64,000 nt of DNA from Roridomyces roridus. Taxonomy: Eukaryota > Basidiomycota > Agaricomycetes > Agaricales > Mycenaceae. The notes under the pieces are model-generated. The model saw only the letters and a list, made by a program, of their open reading frames with translations. It was not told where the DNA came from and did no database searches. Within the stretch, counting starts at the first letter, position 1; every line of letters starts with the position of its first letter. Positions 43,869 through 54,906 of this stretch are shown piece by piece. Both the position numbers and the translations under genes were made by a program. The stretch spans positions 1 to 64,000 of the forward strand of contig JARKIF010000092.1 in NCBI GenBank assembly GCA_029378245.1, given 5' to 3'.

Positions 43869-45830
43869 GCTTTCTGAGTCTGGGTGGGGGACAGGCTCAG
43901 GCTCAGGCTCATCATCAGAATCAGGGACAGCAGGAGCTGGCTCCCTAGGCGCTGTTTTCCACCATTCACCAGGCTGCCGATGTTGGGTAGTTTGGCCATG
44001 GAAGCGGCGGCGTGCAGCAACTCCAACTGGTGAAGGGGGGTTTGGAGCTGGATCTGGTGACTGGGAGCGGCTAGGTGGCAGCTCGACTTGAGCTGGTGCT
44101 GGTGGAGGAGTGTGAGGAGGGGAAGGAGGCTCTGGATTTTCAGCCTCAGGGGGTGCTCGATGCACATTGAAACCACCATCATCGTCGTCATCACTATCAT
44201 TTCCATCTCCCCCGGGATTGTGCACACCCTTGGGCTTGGTGGCAAGTAAAGGTAGGTTTTGGATGGAGGAGGAAGGAGGTTTTTTAGGGCAACGCCGCAT
44301 GGCTTGTGGGTTGTTCCCAGGGAAGTAGCACTCGTCAAAGACAGCATGTTCTGCAATGACAATCTTCCGAGTGACAGGGTTGTAGAATTTCCAACCCTTG
44401 TATTCTGTTGGATAACCAACAAAGATGCATTTCTGGAAGTGTATCCCAGAGGTGTCGCGTTTGTCCTTCTGCACAGGCACATAGGCAAGGCAGCCAAAGA
44501 CCCGAAGATGTGTCACATCCGGCTTCTCCTTGTGCCAAAGCTCATAGGGAGTGGTGTCATCCGGAATGTGAGACGTAGGATGCATGTTGGCCACATGGAT
44601 GTAGGACTCAACAGCAAGTGACTTGAAAGAAGGCGGAAGATTTGCTTCATGCAACATGGCAGTTACATGCTCATCAACGGTGCGATTGCCCCGTTCAGCC
44701 ATTCCATTCTGTTGCGGTCTATTCCTCGTCGAATGACGACGCACAATGCCCTCTGCAGCCAGAAAGTCTGCAAATTCAGTGGACATGTACTCTCCACCTT
44801 CATCATCCTGGAACGCCTTGATTTTGCGATTAAAGTGATTCTCAGCTTGCGCCTTGAACACCTTGAACGCTTTCAATGCTCCACTCTTGCGCTTCATGTG
44901 CATAGTTGCTTTGAAGCCTGTGTGATCATCTATGAAGATAATACGATGCTTCCAGCCCTCACGGGTGAAAACCTTGTATTGCTTCAGATCAGAGTGTATG
45001 AGATCAAGAGGCGCCTTGGAACGATGTCCAGTAGAGGGAAATGTAGCCACGTTAAGCTTTCCTGCAATGCAGGGCTCACAGATTGGATCTGGTTTCTGGT
45101 TTGAAGTCAACTACGCACCAGTCACCAGCTCCTTGCTCAAGATCTTCTGGGTGTCAGCATGATGCCCAAGCCGCCGATGCAGCAGTTCCAGATCAAGAGG
45201 CAAGGTGCCAACTGCAGACATAGCTGCATAAGTCGGTTGTTCAATCTCTCGGACATATGCCTCGTTCCTCTCATCAATGTCTGCCTCAAATAACAGCTCT
45301 CCTTCCCTCTTGAAGGAGATCAGAGATCCCTCCATGAGAATAGAATAGCCATGAACTTTGGACAGGTAGGTCTCAGAGATGAGATTATGAGACAACATTG
45401 GAACATAGAGGACATTTGTGAGGATTATAGAACGGCTGTGGTGTCCATGTACAAGTGGCTCAAGCCGGATCTCTCCAATCAGCTCGGAGTATACAGCAAC
45501 TCCATTGGCCACAAGAATGGCAACTCTGTGCGGACGTGCATTGAGCAAGCGTTCACGCATGTGGGTCATGTGCGAAGTAGCTCCAGAGTCTGGTTTCCAT
45601 TGTGTGGACTGTAAAGCTGAATTGTAGAGAATACTTGCACTAGATGCCAGATGAAACAGCTCTTCACTAGGGGTTTCTTCCCTGTCCTGAAGCAGCTCCA
45701 AAAGCTGAGAGCAGTTGAACAGGGTGTGACTGGGATTACCACAACCAATGCACGAGGCAGGAAGGGCAGGAGGGTTGACAGGAACGCGATACGGCATCGA
45801 AATGATAATGATGATGTGGTGGCGGATCAA
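43815..45830 (-). pseudogene. copia zinc knuckle-protease-integrase region with in-frame stop
   Basis: Starts with the CCHC knuckle CIGCGNPSHTLFNC, the aspartic protease site WKPDSGATSHMT, and the GAG-pre-integrase helix LELLHRRLGHHAD. A single TAG codon (complement of 45111-45113) follows ELVTGA. The frame continues LTSNQKPDPICEPCIAGKLN (zinc-binding Cys pair), then integrase core residues in HSDLKQY, FQDDEGGEYMS and NGMAERGNRTVDEH, and a Pro/Ser/Asp-rich linker ending ALIVCCS. Apart from the stop the frame is intact, suggesting recent decay or use of another copy's proteins. Confidence 0.9.
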
Positions 45831-46196
45831 ATGATCGCAGGGATTCAGAACAAAGCAGGGATGCCTATGTCTGATAGATGGATGCTAGAACCAGTGCAGA
45901 GCAGCTGGTGCCCTCAGGAACGCGTGTGTGAAAGGATGTGACTAAAACTAGCTCTACTGAGCAACCAGTTGTCGAGCACTCGGGCCCTAACCCCAGAAGC
46001 AACGGATTGACTACCGTTTGTTTCCTGGTGGACTAAAGACTACCTCCCAAAGAGGGTTTGTCCCAACAGTTGAAGCTCCTATCTACAAGGCTCACACACA
46101 ATGTTATAAGGGTAGCAGAGCGCGGAAAAATGCGCAAAAATGCGATGGGATGGTTATCTCAAAGCAATGACTTAGTTCAGGCCGGGGCCCATAACC

Positions 46197-46494
46197 TGTT
46201 GTAGCAGGCAGCACAGATGAACTGAGGTCAACAGTGAGAAACTCTGTATTGGTGACTATGAAACTACATGCCTGAGGTCAACAGTGAGAAACTGGGGACC
46301 TAGGCTACATGACAGCTGACTATATACTTGTCAGAACAAAAGGAAGTCCTAATTGGTAAATACAATAGGAAAGAAGCATATCATGGGAGAATTCCCATGT
46401 CAGATGAATATCAGAAACACGGTCACATGACCAGAACACGAGAATGCCATCAGTCCATCAATCAATATCATCAGTTGATCAACAACTTCCAACA
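46197..46494 (-). repeat. copia 5' LTR
   Basis: 298 bp, no difference seen from the other LTR. The coding-strand sequence just inside is ggttatgggccccgg, a candidate primer-binding region of uncertain tRNA. Confidence 0.95.
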
Positions 46495-48405
46495 ATTGGG
46501 CCACACAGGACAAGAGGCTGCTACCCATCCAATGCAGCAGCCCTGACACCGCTCTTCCAATCACCACCAACATGGGATGTTGAGCCTAGGCAGGTCGCAT
46601 TCCATGTACTTCTGCAACCCAGCAGTGCCCACACTGGCGTCGAGCCAAGAATAGAAAGAAGATCATCGGTAAATCCGATAACAGCTTCCGAAGGCCCAAT
46701 TGTTTTCTATGTATGGCAAGGGCAGGGTGACAGGTTTTTCACTCTAATGACAGGAACATCCGGTGAGAGTGCGATTGCAGAAAATGCCTCCACCGTTTCA
46801 GTTAAATATGCAACAGCACCTGTTCTTGCGGTTTGTACATGCCTCCTCCCGACAGATGCATGGGGCAGACTTTCACCTGCATCTATGACAGCATTTATTA
46901 TTGAAAATTACAGCGTCAATGGTGCAGATGCAAGGCATTAGTTCAATGTAGTGGTACACAAGTTTATGCATCTTTTCAGGTTGGTCATGTGATTCAATTT
47001 TGGATCAGATGTTGATCCAAGATTCTGATACAGGTGATGATATGGTCACACGTTCCCATGATCTTACATAATCCATGATCAAGCAATATTGAAAAGTGTT
47101 GAAAACTCTGAATCCCATCATGAATCCATGTTTCTATCCATTACTGTATCTTTTGAGGAGACCAATAGGTAAAGTGTTTGGAATTTCATTTGATCAATGT
47201 GCTGTTACACTAAGTAATGAAAGATACTACTTTGTAATCTCAGTTGCCCATGTGGTAGAATCTCAAACCATGTCAAAGGCCAGCAGCCAAAACATAGCCA
47301 AATGAGGAAATTTCCAGTTTTGGTATTTCAAATTATCTCTATCACACAATTTCCTCATAGAACCCAACTTGGAAGTCACATGACCTGCATCTCCGAGTTG
47401 TGTCTCAACTTGCCACTTGCGTCTCTGTCTTGTGTCTCAACTTGAGATCATGTGATTTGTGTCTTGGACTTGTGTCAAGCCAAAATAGCCTGACATGTGA
47501 CCTGCACCTGCGCTGACTGGATCGTCTCCGCCTACCACCTGAGACAGATATTTTTATGACAGCATTTATCATTGAAAATTACAGTGTCAATGGCGCAGAT
47601 GCAAGGCAGTAGTTCAATGCAGTGATACACAAGTTTATGCATCTTGTCAGGTTTAGTTCCCAGGTTTTGCTGGATAGAGAAGTCAACTAGACATGGCAAT
47701 ATGGCCCTGACACAGGTTATGGATGCCTATCATGTGGTAGCACCACCCAAGGCAAGCCTGGGACACAGGTCCTAAAAGTGCAAGTCGAGACGCAACTCCC
47801 AGAAGCAAGACGCAGCTCCCAGATGCAGGTCATGTGATCAAAGTTTGGATCAAATGTTGATTCAAGAATCTGATACAAGTGATCAGATGGTCACATGTTC
47901 CCACAATCCTACATAATCCATGATCAGGCAATATTCCAATGTGTTGAAAACTCTCATTGTAAATCCACTTGTTATTGTTATCTATCTATTGCTGCATATT
48001 TGACAAGAAAATGGGTAGATCTGAGTCAAAGTGTTTGGAATTTCATTTGATCAGTGTGTTGTTACACTAATGAAAGATACTACTTTATAATCTCAGTTGC
48101 CCATGTGGTCGAATGTCAAAACATGCCAGAGGCCAGCAGCAAAAACATGGCCAAATGAGGAAATTTCCAGTTTTGGTATTTCAAATTACCTCCATCACCT
48201 AATTTCCTGATAGAACCTAGCTTGGAAGTCACATGACCTGTGTATTGGAGTTGCGTCTCAACTCACCACTTGCGTCTCTGTCTTGCGTCTCAACTTGAGA
48301 TCATGTGACCTGCATCTTGGACTTGCATCAAGCTAAAATGGCCTGACATGTGACCTGCACTTGTGCACACTGTATCGTCTCAGCCTACCACTTGAGCCAG
48401 GTATT
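46495..48405. repeat. unclassified repeat DNA with a head-to-tail duplication
   Basis: After ~390 bp of unexplained sequence, a unit beginning tatgacagcatttat (46885-47554) is repeated directly at 47555-48405. Shared landmarks are gaaaattacag(c/t)gtcaatgg, agtgtttggaatttcatttg, gaggaaatttccagttttgg and cttgcgtctctgtcttg. The second copy has an extra ~170 bp (about 47,660-47,828). Short cacatgacctgcat / gatcatgtga motifs recur many times. No ORF of note. Confidence 0.7.
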
Positions 48406-48480
48406 TTTCAATGAAAAATGACTTTATATATTTTTCAATGAAAAATGACTTTATATATTTTTCAATGAAAAATGACTGTA
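48403..48480. repeat. three tandem copies of a 27-bp unit
   Basis: The unit tatttttcaatgaaaaatga ctttata occurs three times, the last slightly changed. Each copy contains a small ttttcaatgaaaa palindrome. Confidence 0.85.
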
Positions 48481-49229
48481 TATTGAAGCAACAACGATCC
48501 GCACGTCAGAATACGGAACGGTTGAAGCAACGACAACAATGGAATCCCAGTCTAGGGAAGACCACAAAGCAAATGGCATTTTTGCACCCAGACCTTGCAA
48601 TGAGAGAGAGTCGGCAACAAGGTGCGAAACACTGCACTTTGCAAGCTAGACCCTCACTCAACCAGAGGCAGAACAGCGCGGCAAGAGGCCAAAAGAACAC
48701 CCGTTCCCCGACGCAGAAGAACCCACGTCGTCAGCAGGGCAAATGCACCACTGCCAGCGATTCGCACTCGGAGCTCAGACCCAGAGGGACACGCGCAACA
48801 GAAGAATCTTTCTTCTTCCCACCGCTGTTGACCACGCTGGTTGACCACCGCGAAGAAACTTGGCCGACGCAGCAGGATGGCAACATGGTGCCCGGTGACA
48901 CGGCACAAACAGCCTGGGGAAACGACCATGGAGGAAACAACCACAGAGGGAACGGCTGGAGTTGGTGACATGGACGCAGCCGCCAACACATACAGCGCCA
49001 ACACTCTCAAAAGAGGCGGAGGAAGTGTGAAGCACGAGACATGACACTCACGATGGAGTCGTCCAACCCAGCGGCGACTCTACTCGACTAGTGAGTATGA
49101 GTGGCCCTCCGTCATGTGTTTCCGATCTAACTAGCTGGCTGTATGTGACACGAGAAAAAAGAGGACGTTCAGACTCTCCAAGTTGGGCCGATCGCATCCA
49201 CCTCCACATCATCTTCACCACCTCCCCGC
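48481..49229. other. no recognised gene
   Basis: A 186-codon plus-strand frame (48411-48968) is Gln/Arg/Asn-rich with no domain and overlaps the tandem repeat; I do not support it as a gene. From 49091 a short frame reads SGPPSCVSDLTSWLYVTREK and is cut by the next LTR. Confidence 0.4.
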
Positions 49230-49869
49230 TGTTGGAAAGGGGTAGGTCCGCTCAACAAGCGCGCAACGAGCGCGACTAAGAGGAGTATATGAGAAACCAA
49301 TGTATTCGGGTTCTTTCTCTCTGGAGAATAACTCCAGACCCCAGAAAAGGAAACTACTTATACAAGGTGCGGGAGCCGACTGGTAAGCTACTATGAGTAT
49401 CCAAGGTCCGTTTATCTGAGATTGGTCCTGCTAATGTAACTATATCAGGCCGATCTGTCCCACACTGATCCTGGTACATAGATATCGTGTATGTAAACAT
49501 CCATGACAATCACGAGAGGGAACGGGAACCAGGTACCTAACTGCCAACTGTTGTAAAGGGGGAGGGTGGTCTCAGATAGGGTGCTGATAAGGCAGGGTCT
49601 CAGATGGGTGCTGATATAGCGGTCACAGATGGGAGGCGAAAAGCCCAGATCCATTGCAAGGTAGCTAGCTATATACCTACAAAGACAATAGAGCCAGATC
49701 TGTACCAAGACAATAAGAAAGATCACTACCAGAACAATAAGAAAGATAGTGATCAGAACAATAAGAAAGACGATGAAGGTGAACACAATAAGAAGGAGAT
49801 GCATATCATCATGTGATCGGACACTCCAAAACACAATCTCCAACACCAACCCGTTTCCACCATTCAACA
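49230..49869 (+). mobile_element. solo LTR of the second family, split by a nested LTR
   Basis: Begins tgttggaaaggggtagg and ends ccattcaaca; related to the LTRs at 41299 and 57623. Flanked by cccgc on both sides. A different LTR (49549-49845) sits inside it with its own ccaac duplication, so this one is older. Confidence 0.9.
49549..49845 (+). mobile_element. solo LTR of a third family, nested
   Basis: Begins tgttgtaaagggggaggg and ends atctccaaca, 297 bp, with 5-bp duplication ccaac (49544-49548 and 49846-49850). The interior has four ~24-bp near-repeats built on aacaataagaaaga. Close copy at 51666-51964. Confidence 0.92.
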
Positions 49870-51665
49870 CCCGCCTCATTAGCCAGCGACCAACCATCCA
49901 GCCGACGAGCCAAGTACCATAACACCAGTCAATGACCCTTCAAGAGCATACACTAAACGCGCATCAAGAGCTCTAGAATCAAGTGGTATTTCTCTCACTG
50001 TCTCTCAATATGCACAAGAGACCCTCACCTGCTTTAGTGGCCCCTGGCCAAACGCAACCTTCCACTTGTGGTGGCCCTACTGAATAATGCTTCGGACGTG
50101 GAAATGCTAGCAAGCATTACCAAGTTCACATCCTTCGCTTTGGATGTAACAGTCGCTGTGCACTTGGTGCAAGCACTCGTGACGCGGTGCACCGTTCTCC
50201 TGGCCAATGGGAGCATCACCATCACGATTCCAGACTCTACTCATGAGCTCACGGCGACAGAGGCAAGCAGCTTGCTCAACGCAATGAATAACATCAGCCA
50301 CCTCGACACTGTCAGAGCCCCTGCGCTCTCCCTCATTCTGCACAATGCAATTCGAATCTCCCATGGTTTAGAAAGCCTTGAGCGACTAGACACGTTGTGG
50401 CCGCATCGCTCCAATGTCCCCAGCAACATACCGTCCTTACACCAACTTATCATGACAAGATGTGGCCATGTGGGCGTTCTAAGCGTCCATACACTACCTC
50501 ACCTCTGAATGCAATTGCTGGTGAGGTTCTGAATATCTTGATGGCAGCTCATTCTAATGCGAAAGTTAGAAATGTCGAACTTGGCTTCCTTACTATCTAC
50601 TTTGTTTTTGCTTACACAACTGCTTTATTTCACAAAATTGTAGCTACTATACAATGAGCTCTTGGAATTCATACCATTCATGCACAATAGAAATGGGACA
50701 TCCAGTCAAACCGGATCAATGGCGGATTCGTCTTGCCATGCGCAGCAACGGCCTCAAACCAAGTATGTTACACAGGGGGGATGCAGTTTTTCCGCGGCGC
50801 GGAAATTCTTTATTTACGCAACATTTACCAAGCATTTACGCAACATTTCTGCGGCGTGGAAATAAAATAGTTTTCTCATGTCAATGTCAATCAATATCAA
50901 AGATTTGTGCAACATTTATTCGCCGCTAGAATTCAAAATTTCCGCAACATAGCTCCAAAAGGCAAAAAATAGTATTCCCAACAGTTGCTATATCAAGTAA
51001 TAACTCAAAGGGTTCATGAAGAGGACCCCGTACACTGCTACATTTGATGTTCAAAGACACAGTGTCTATCATGCATGTTGACTATACAGCAACAGAAGTT
51101 TGGGGTAAATGGTCATTGATGCAGTTGTACCCAATACAGGGTAACAGCAGTGTTACAGTAGCCCAAATTCTCCGTCCCACCGCCTGCTGGATTAGCAGCG
51201 CAGTTGAATGCCGGTGCGCCGGATTGGCAGTGCTAGTGGACAAAGAAAAATCCTCGACCACACCCCCGATCAGCGGCACTGCCAGTGTTCCCTCACTTGT
51301 CACGACAAGACTTGTTTCACGCGTCCAACAGCGGTAAGATGCTGCGGATTGGGTAGTGCGCTACTAAAGCTCGTAAAATGAACTGAATAAAAGGCTAGGA
51401 GAGGGTACAGAATACGACGACTAGCTACTGCTTTTATACTATGAGGAGTAAATCTACAATGCTACACTAATTGTCCTGGCTTCCGACATACACTATTGTC
51501 CTGCACCTTTGTTGTCTCCTATTGTTGTGTCTACATCATGTTCTTCATAGAAGCCTGTCACGGTCTGACAGTTCACTGATCGAAAACTCCTTCCCTCATC
51601 CACGCTGCCGTTCATAAATATGAAACTGTCCCACATCTTTAAATAATGTCTTCCTCGGCTTCTTC
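49870..51665. other. repeat-region DNA with one unidentified ORF
   Basis: Contains the ORF at 50068-50508 described separately. At about 50,790-50,950 the motif gcaacattta recurs at least four times, near tccgcggcgcgga. The rest is unexplained. Confidence 0.4.
50068..50508 (+). CDS. unidentified ORF, possibly a transposon-protein fragment
   Basis: 146 codons, leucine/alanine-rich and mostly helical: MVALLNNASDVEMLASITKF, VAVHLVQALVTRCTVLLANG, ATEASSLLNAMNNISHLD. The frame is open further upstream in part. It could be a Gag-like helical fragment. No domain is recognised and no downstream pol is present. Confidence 0.25.
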   Translation: MVALLNNASDVEMLASITKFTSFALDVTVAVHLVQALVTRCTVLLANGSITITIPDSTHELTATEASSLLNAMNNISHLDTVRAPALSLILHNAIRISHGLESLERLDTLWPHRSNVPSNIPSLHQLIMTRCGHVGVLSVHTLPHL

Positions 51666-51964
51666 TGTTGGAATAAGGGGGAGGGTGGTCTCAGATAGGG
51701 TGCTGATAAGGCAGGGTCTCAGATGGGTGCTGATATAGCGGTCACAGATGGGAGGCGAAAAGCCCAGATCCATTGCAAGGTAGCTAGCTATATACCTACA
51801 AAGACAATAGAGCCAGATCTGTACCAAGACAATAAGAAAGATCACTACCAGAACAATAAGAAAGATAGTGATCAGAACAATAAGAAAGAAGATGAAGGTG
51901 AACACAATAAGAAGGAGATGCATATCATCATGTGATCGGATACTCCAAACCACAATCTCCAACA
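51666..51964 (+). mobile_element. solo LTR of the third family
   Basis: Begins tgttggaataagggggaggg and ends atctccaaca, 299 bp. Target duplication tcttc (51661-51665 and 51965-51969). Nearly the same as the nested LTR at 49549. Confidence 0.92.
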
Positions 51965-52195
51965 TCTTCCTCAATCCGATCGAGACGGGGTTCCCAGGAC
52001 TTTAACGCTGTACGGCGCCAATGCTTATCGGGTTTATTTGGCGTTGTCACGTGCGCAAATGGGTCAGCGCGTGACATCACTCGACTGTATGCCAGGTTGG
52101 CAGTCTAGTCGTGTGCTGGCACGCCTGGTTGGCAGTGCCAGTGAGTGAGAGGAAGCCACCACTGCGTGCTGGATCAGCAGCGCAGTCAATACCTG

Positions 52196-52483
52196 TTGGA
52201 GATCAGTGATTGTATCATCGATCATTGATGGACTGATGGCATGTTTGTGTCATGTTCTAATCATGTGATCGTGTTTGATGGCATCATGCCCTTGTTCCCT
52301 TTATGGCATTCCCCTTGTAGTTTCTTATTTAGGCATTCCCTTTGTCTTGGTACACATATATACCAGCTAGAGTAGACCTGAGTCCCCAGTTTCTCACTGT
52401 TGACTCAGGTGTGTATTTCTTCTCATATTGAATAAAAGAGTTTCTCACTGTTGACTCAGTCCACTGTGCTTCCTGTTTCAACA
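52196..52483 (+). mobile_element. diverged copia-family solo LTR
   Basis: Begins tgttggagatcagtgattg and ends ctgtttcaaca. It keeps the family landmarks ccccagtttctcactgttga and tgatggactgatggca. Flanks share tacc, possibly atacc. Confidence 0.85.
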
Positions 52484-53155
52484 TACCGGCGCGCCGGGTT
52501 GGCAGTGCAGTCGTATACCAGCGTGCTGGATGAGCAGCACCGCCAGTGAGAGAGAGAGGTGGTGGGCGGTGGTAGTGGTGGGAGAGAGAGAAGGGACAAG
52601 GAGGGGAAAAGCCACGCCAGAAACACAAGGCAGATGCCTACACATTTCTAGTGGGCCAGTTGTGCAAAATACAGACAAACAAGACGGCCTCTCGCAAGTT
52701 GCCGCACTGGTAAACGGCATGAAGAGGGCGTTGAAGAGGGGGCCGAGGACGTCTGTGCACACAGAGGCGGTAGGGGTAGGTATGCAACTGAATATTATGT
52801 TAAATTAATTAGGTGCAACAAGAATAAAAGCGGGGACGAAAGCGAGCACCAGCAGATGCGGCTTGGGAGTCCCAGGGGTGAGTCTCTTGCTGGCAGTTTA
52901 CAGGGTGTGTGGGAGGAGGAAAGAAGAGAGGGGGAATGGATACCATGAAAATATTTTGCAGACAGCAGCTAGATTCTGGAGGCAAGCATTGTGGCACCTT
53001 GAAGAAGTCAGAAAGCGGATAGAATCGGCGGAAAGAAAAAGGATGGAGTGTTGAGGATGAGGACCCTGCTCTGTGTGGTGGGAGTTGGGCCATGGATGAT
53101 GGGATTGGGTGGGTCCGGATGAAATTGATACCCACTCAGTCTCCTGCCATAGATA
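52484..53155. other. no recognised gene
   Basis: Starts with cgcgccgggttggcagtgc, a motif also seen near 51,220 and 52,120 (variants of ggcagtgc / gtgctggatcagcagc). The remainder is purine-rich and has no supportable coding. Confidence 0.4.
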
Positions 53156-53403
53156 TGTTGAAGCAGGTAGCAGATAGGGACTGGAGTCAACAGTGAGAAC
53201 TGGGGACCCAGGCTACATGACAGCTACCTATATACCTTGTAAGAACAAAGGAAAGTCCTAATTGGTGAATACAATAAGAAAGAAGCATATCATGGGAGTT
53301 CTCCCATGTCAGATAAGTATCAGAAACACGGTCACATGACCAGAACACGAGAATGCCATCAGTCCATCAATCAATATCATCAGTTGATCAACAACTTCCA
53401 ACA
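53156..53403 (-). mobile_element. copia-family solo LTR, shortened
   Basis: Begins tgttgaagcaggtagc and ends acttccaaca on the plus strand, 248 bp. It has only one of the two gtcaacagtgaga motifs, so about 50 bp are lost relative to the intact LTR. Target duplication agata on both sides. Confidence 0.92.
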
Positions 53404-53847
53404 AGATACTGCCCTATTTTGCATATCATCACGTTCAGTGTCCAAGGAAAACAAACACCAACGTGAAATGACTGCATGCTAGCTGTTCTGAGTGAGGAGA
53501 CAGGACCTGAGCGACAGCGACGCACCTGGCGTATGCCACGTCACCGAGCTCCTTCTCCCCGCCCCAAAGCTTATCCAGAAGCTTGATAACTTAGGTCCCA
53601 GTGAAGGAAGCCGTTTGAGTGACTTGGTGGCCCAGAAAATGCGAGAGTGGAGGCAGGAAGGAAAGAGACAAAAGCAAAGTAAGACAGAAGTGCACAGCAT
53701 TTCCAAAATGGGTGTCTCCTCTCTCCGTCTTGAAGTCTCTCATCCAGTCAGACTGCAGTTCCTGGTCCTTGCATACACCTTCAAGCCTGTTATATCCCTG
53801 CAAAGGCCTTCCCTCTGCCGACACCTCAAAGCCTGCCAACCACGCAA
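53404..53847. other. no recognised gene between two solo LTRs
   Basis: Contains a 127-codon frame at 53492-53875 that runs into the next LTR (RLSDLVAQKMREWRQEGKRQ and others). Not recognised. Confidence 0.35.
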
Positions 53848-54061
53848 TATTGAAACAGGAAGCACAGTGGACTGAGTCAACAGTGAGAAACTGGGGACTC
53901 GGGTCTACTCTAGCTGGTATATATGTGTATCAAGACAAAGGGAATGCCTAAATAAGAAACTACAAAGGGAATGCCATCAAACAGCATCACATGATTAGAA
54001 CGTGACACAAACATGCCATCAATCCATCAATGATCGATGATACAATAACTGATCTCCAACA
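53848..54061 (-). mobile_element. diverged copia-family solo LTR
   Basis: Begins tattgaaacaggaagcac (first dinucleotide changed from tg) and ends gatctccaaca, 214 bp. Closest to the LTR at 52196 in inverted orientation. No target duplication seen. Confidence 0.8.
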
Positions 54062-54174
54062 TGCGGCGCATGCTTTTCCAAGTCAATTCCGGTCCACATC
54101 TCTCATGGATGACCCTGAGAGGTCTCCTCACTTATTCATTCTTGTTCGAAAATATGTTATTACCGCCGCCATCT

Positions 54175-54864
54175 GTTGAATCAGACCGGCATCTGAGAGT
54201 TCTGAATCACCCCGACTTTTTCTCGTGAATAGACCCCAACTTTCGGTGATAGTCATTGATTGAAAGACCGATATCAGTCTGCTGAAACACCTTGCCTTCG
54301 CTTTGTATTCTCGTTGAGCCCTCGCAGCACATCTGTTGAATGAACCTCAATTTTTTGCACGTCTTTCGGGACCCGGTTCAAGGTCGATTGAATCACCCCT
54401 TCCCGGTCGTTGAAGAGCCGTCTGGCAAAATTTGGCGTCTATTGAATTGTCCCAACCTTCTGCGGTATACCTCTTGATTTACCCCCACTTTTCCTCACGG
54501 GTCGCTATTGAATCAGCGATGCAATCCTGAGGAGCCGCGTTGAATTACCCTCACATTCAGGCAGGTATGCCACCTATTGAATGGGCCCAGGTTTTTCCTC
54601 GGCGGAATCATATTGAAACACCCTCACTTTTCTTGCTTGCAATCCTGTTGAATCACCCTCAGCTTATCATTGGCTCAATCCACATTGAAACACCATCGGT
54701 TTCATTCACCAACTAGTCTAATTGAATTACCCTCAAATCCTCCACGTTGACTGCAAGATTGAAATACCCCCACTTTTGCCACAAATGTGAAATCCGTTGA
54801 ATCACCCGAACTTTTGTCCAGGCTGCCGACGAAATTGAAATACCCCAGCTTTTCCTAAACTGGT
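54175..54864. repeat. array of ~21 degenerate ttgaatcaccc units
   Basis: The consensus is roughly (g/a)ttgaatcaccctcactttt followed by 15-25 variable bases. Units start near 54175, 54208, 54226, 54268, 54290, 54312, 54334, 54392, 54411, 54443, 54475, 54509, 54540, 54575, 54611, 54648, 54685, 54720, 54756, 54797 and 54835. All are in the same orientation, with irregular 20-60-base spacing. The array ends 42 bases before the ATG of the SWIM/C48 gene. Confidence 0.75.
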
Positions 54865-54906
54865 CAATGGTAAGCGGTAGTTCCGTGATCTTCCTTCCGA
54901 ACTCCT

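Larger units (their letters stand above)
41852..46494 (-). mobile_element. Ty1/copia LTR retrotransposon, full length but coding-defective
   Basis: 4,643 bp bounded by 298-bp LTRs with no difference seen between them (41852-42149 and 46197-46494; both tgttgtagcagg...ttccaaca on the plus strand). Flanked by the 5-bp duplication attgg. Coding is on the minus strand in copia order: zinc knuckle, protease, integrase, reverse transcriptase, RNase H. A purine-rich gtcccgggggag abuts the 3' LTR. Only ~365 bp separate the 5' LTR from the zinc knuckle, so most of gag is missing. Integrase and RT are broken by one stop and one frame change. Confidence 0.95.

Noticed and set aside
42268..45627. Several plus-strand frames across the copia element
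   Set aside because: Antisense shadows of pol; all retroelement motifs are on the minus strand.
48411..48968. 186-codon Gln/Arg-rich ORF
   Set aside because: Begins inside a tandem repeat, low complexity, no domain, surrounded by repeats.
54175..54864. CRISPR-like repeat-spacer array
   Set aside because: The repeats are degenerate, spacing is irregular (20-60 bases), and the DNA is plainly eukaryotic nuclear.
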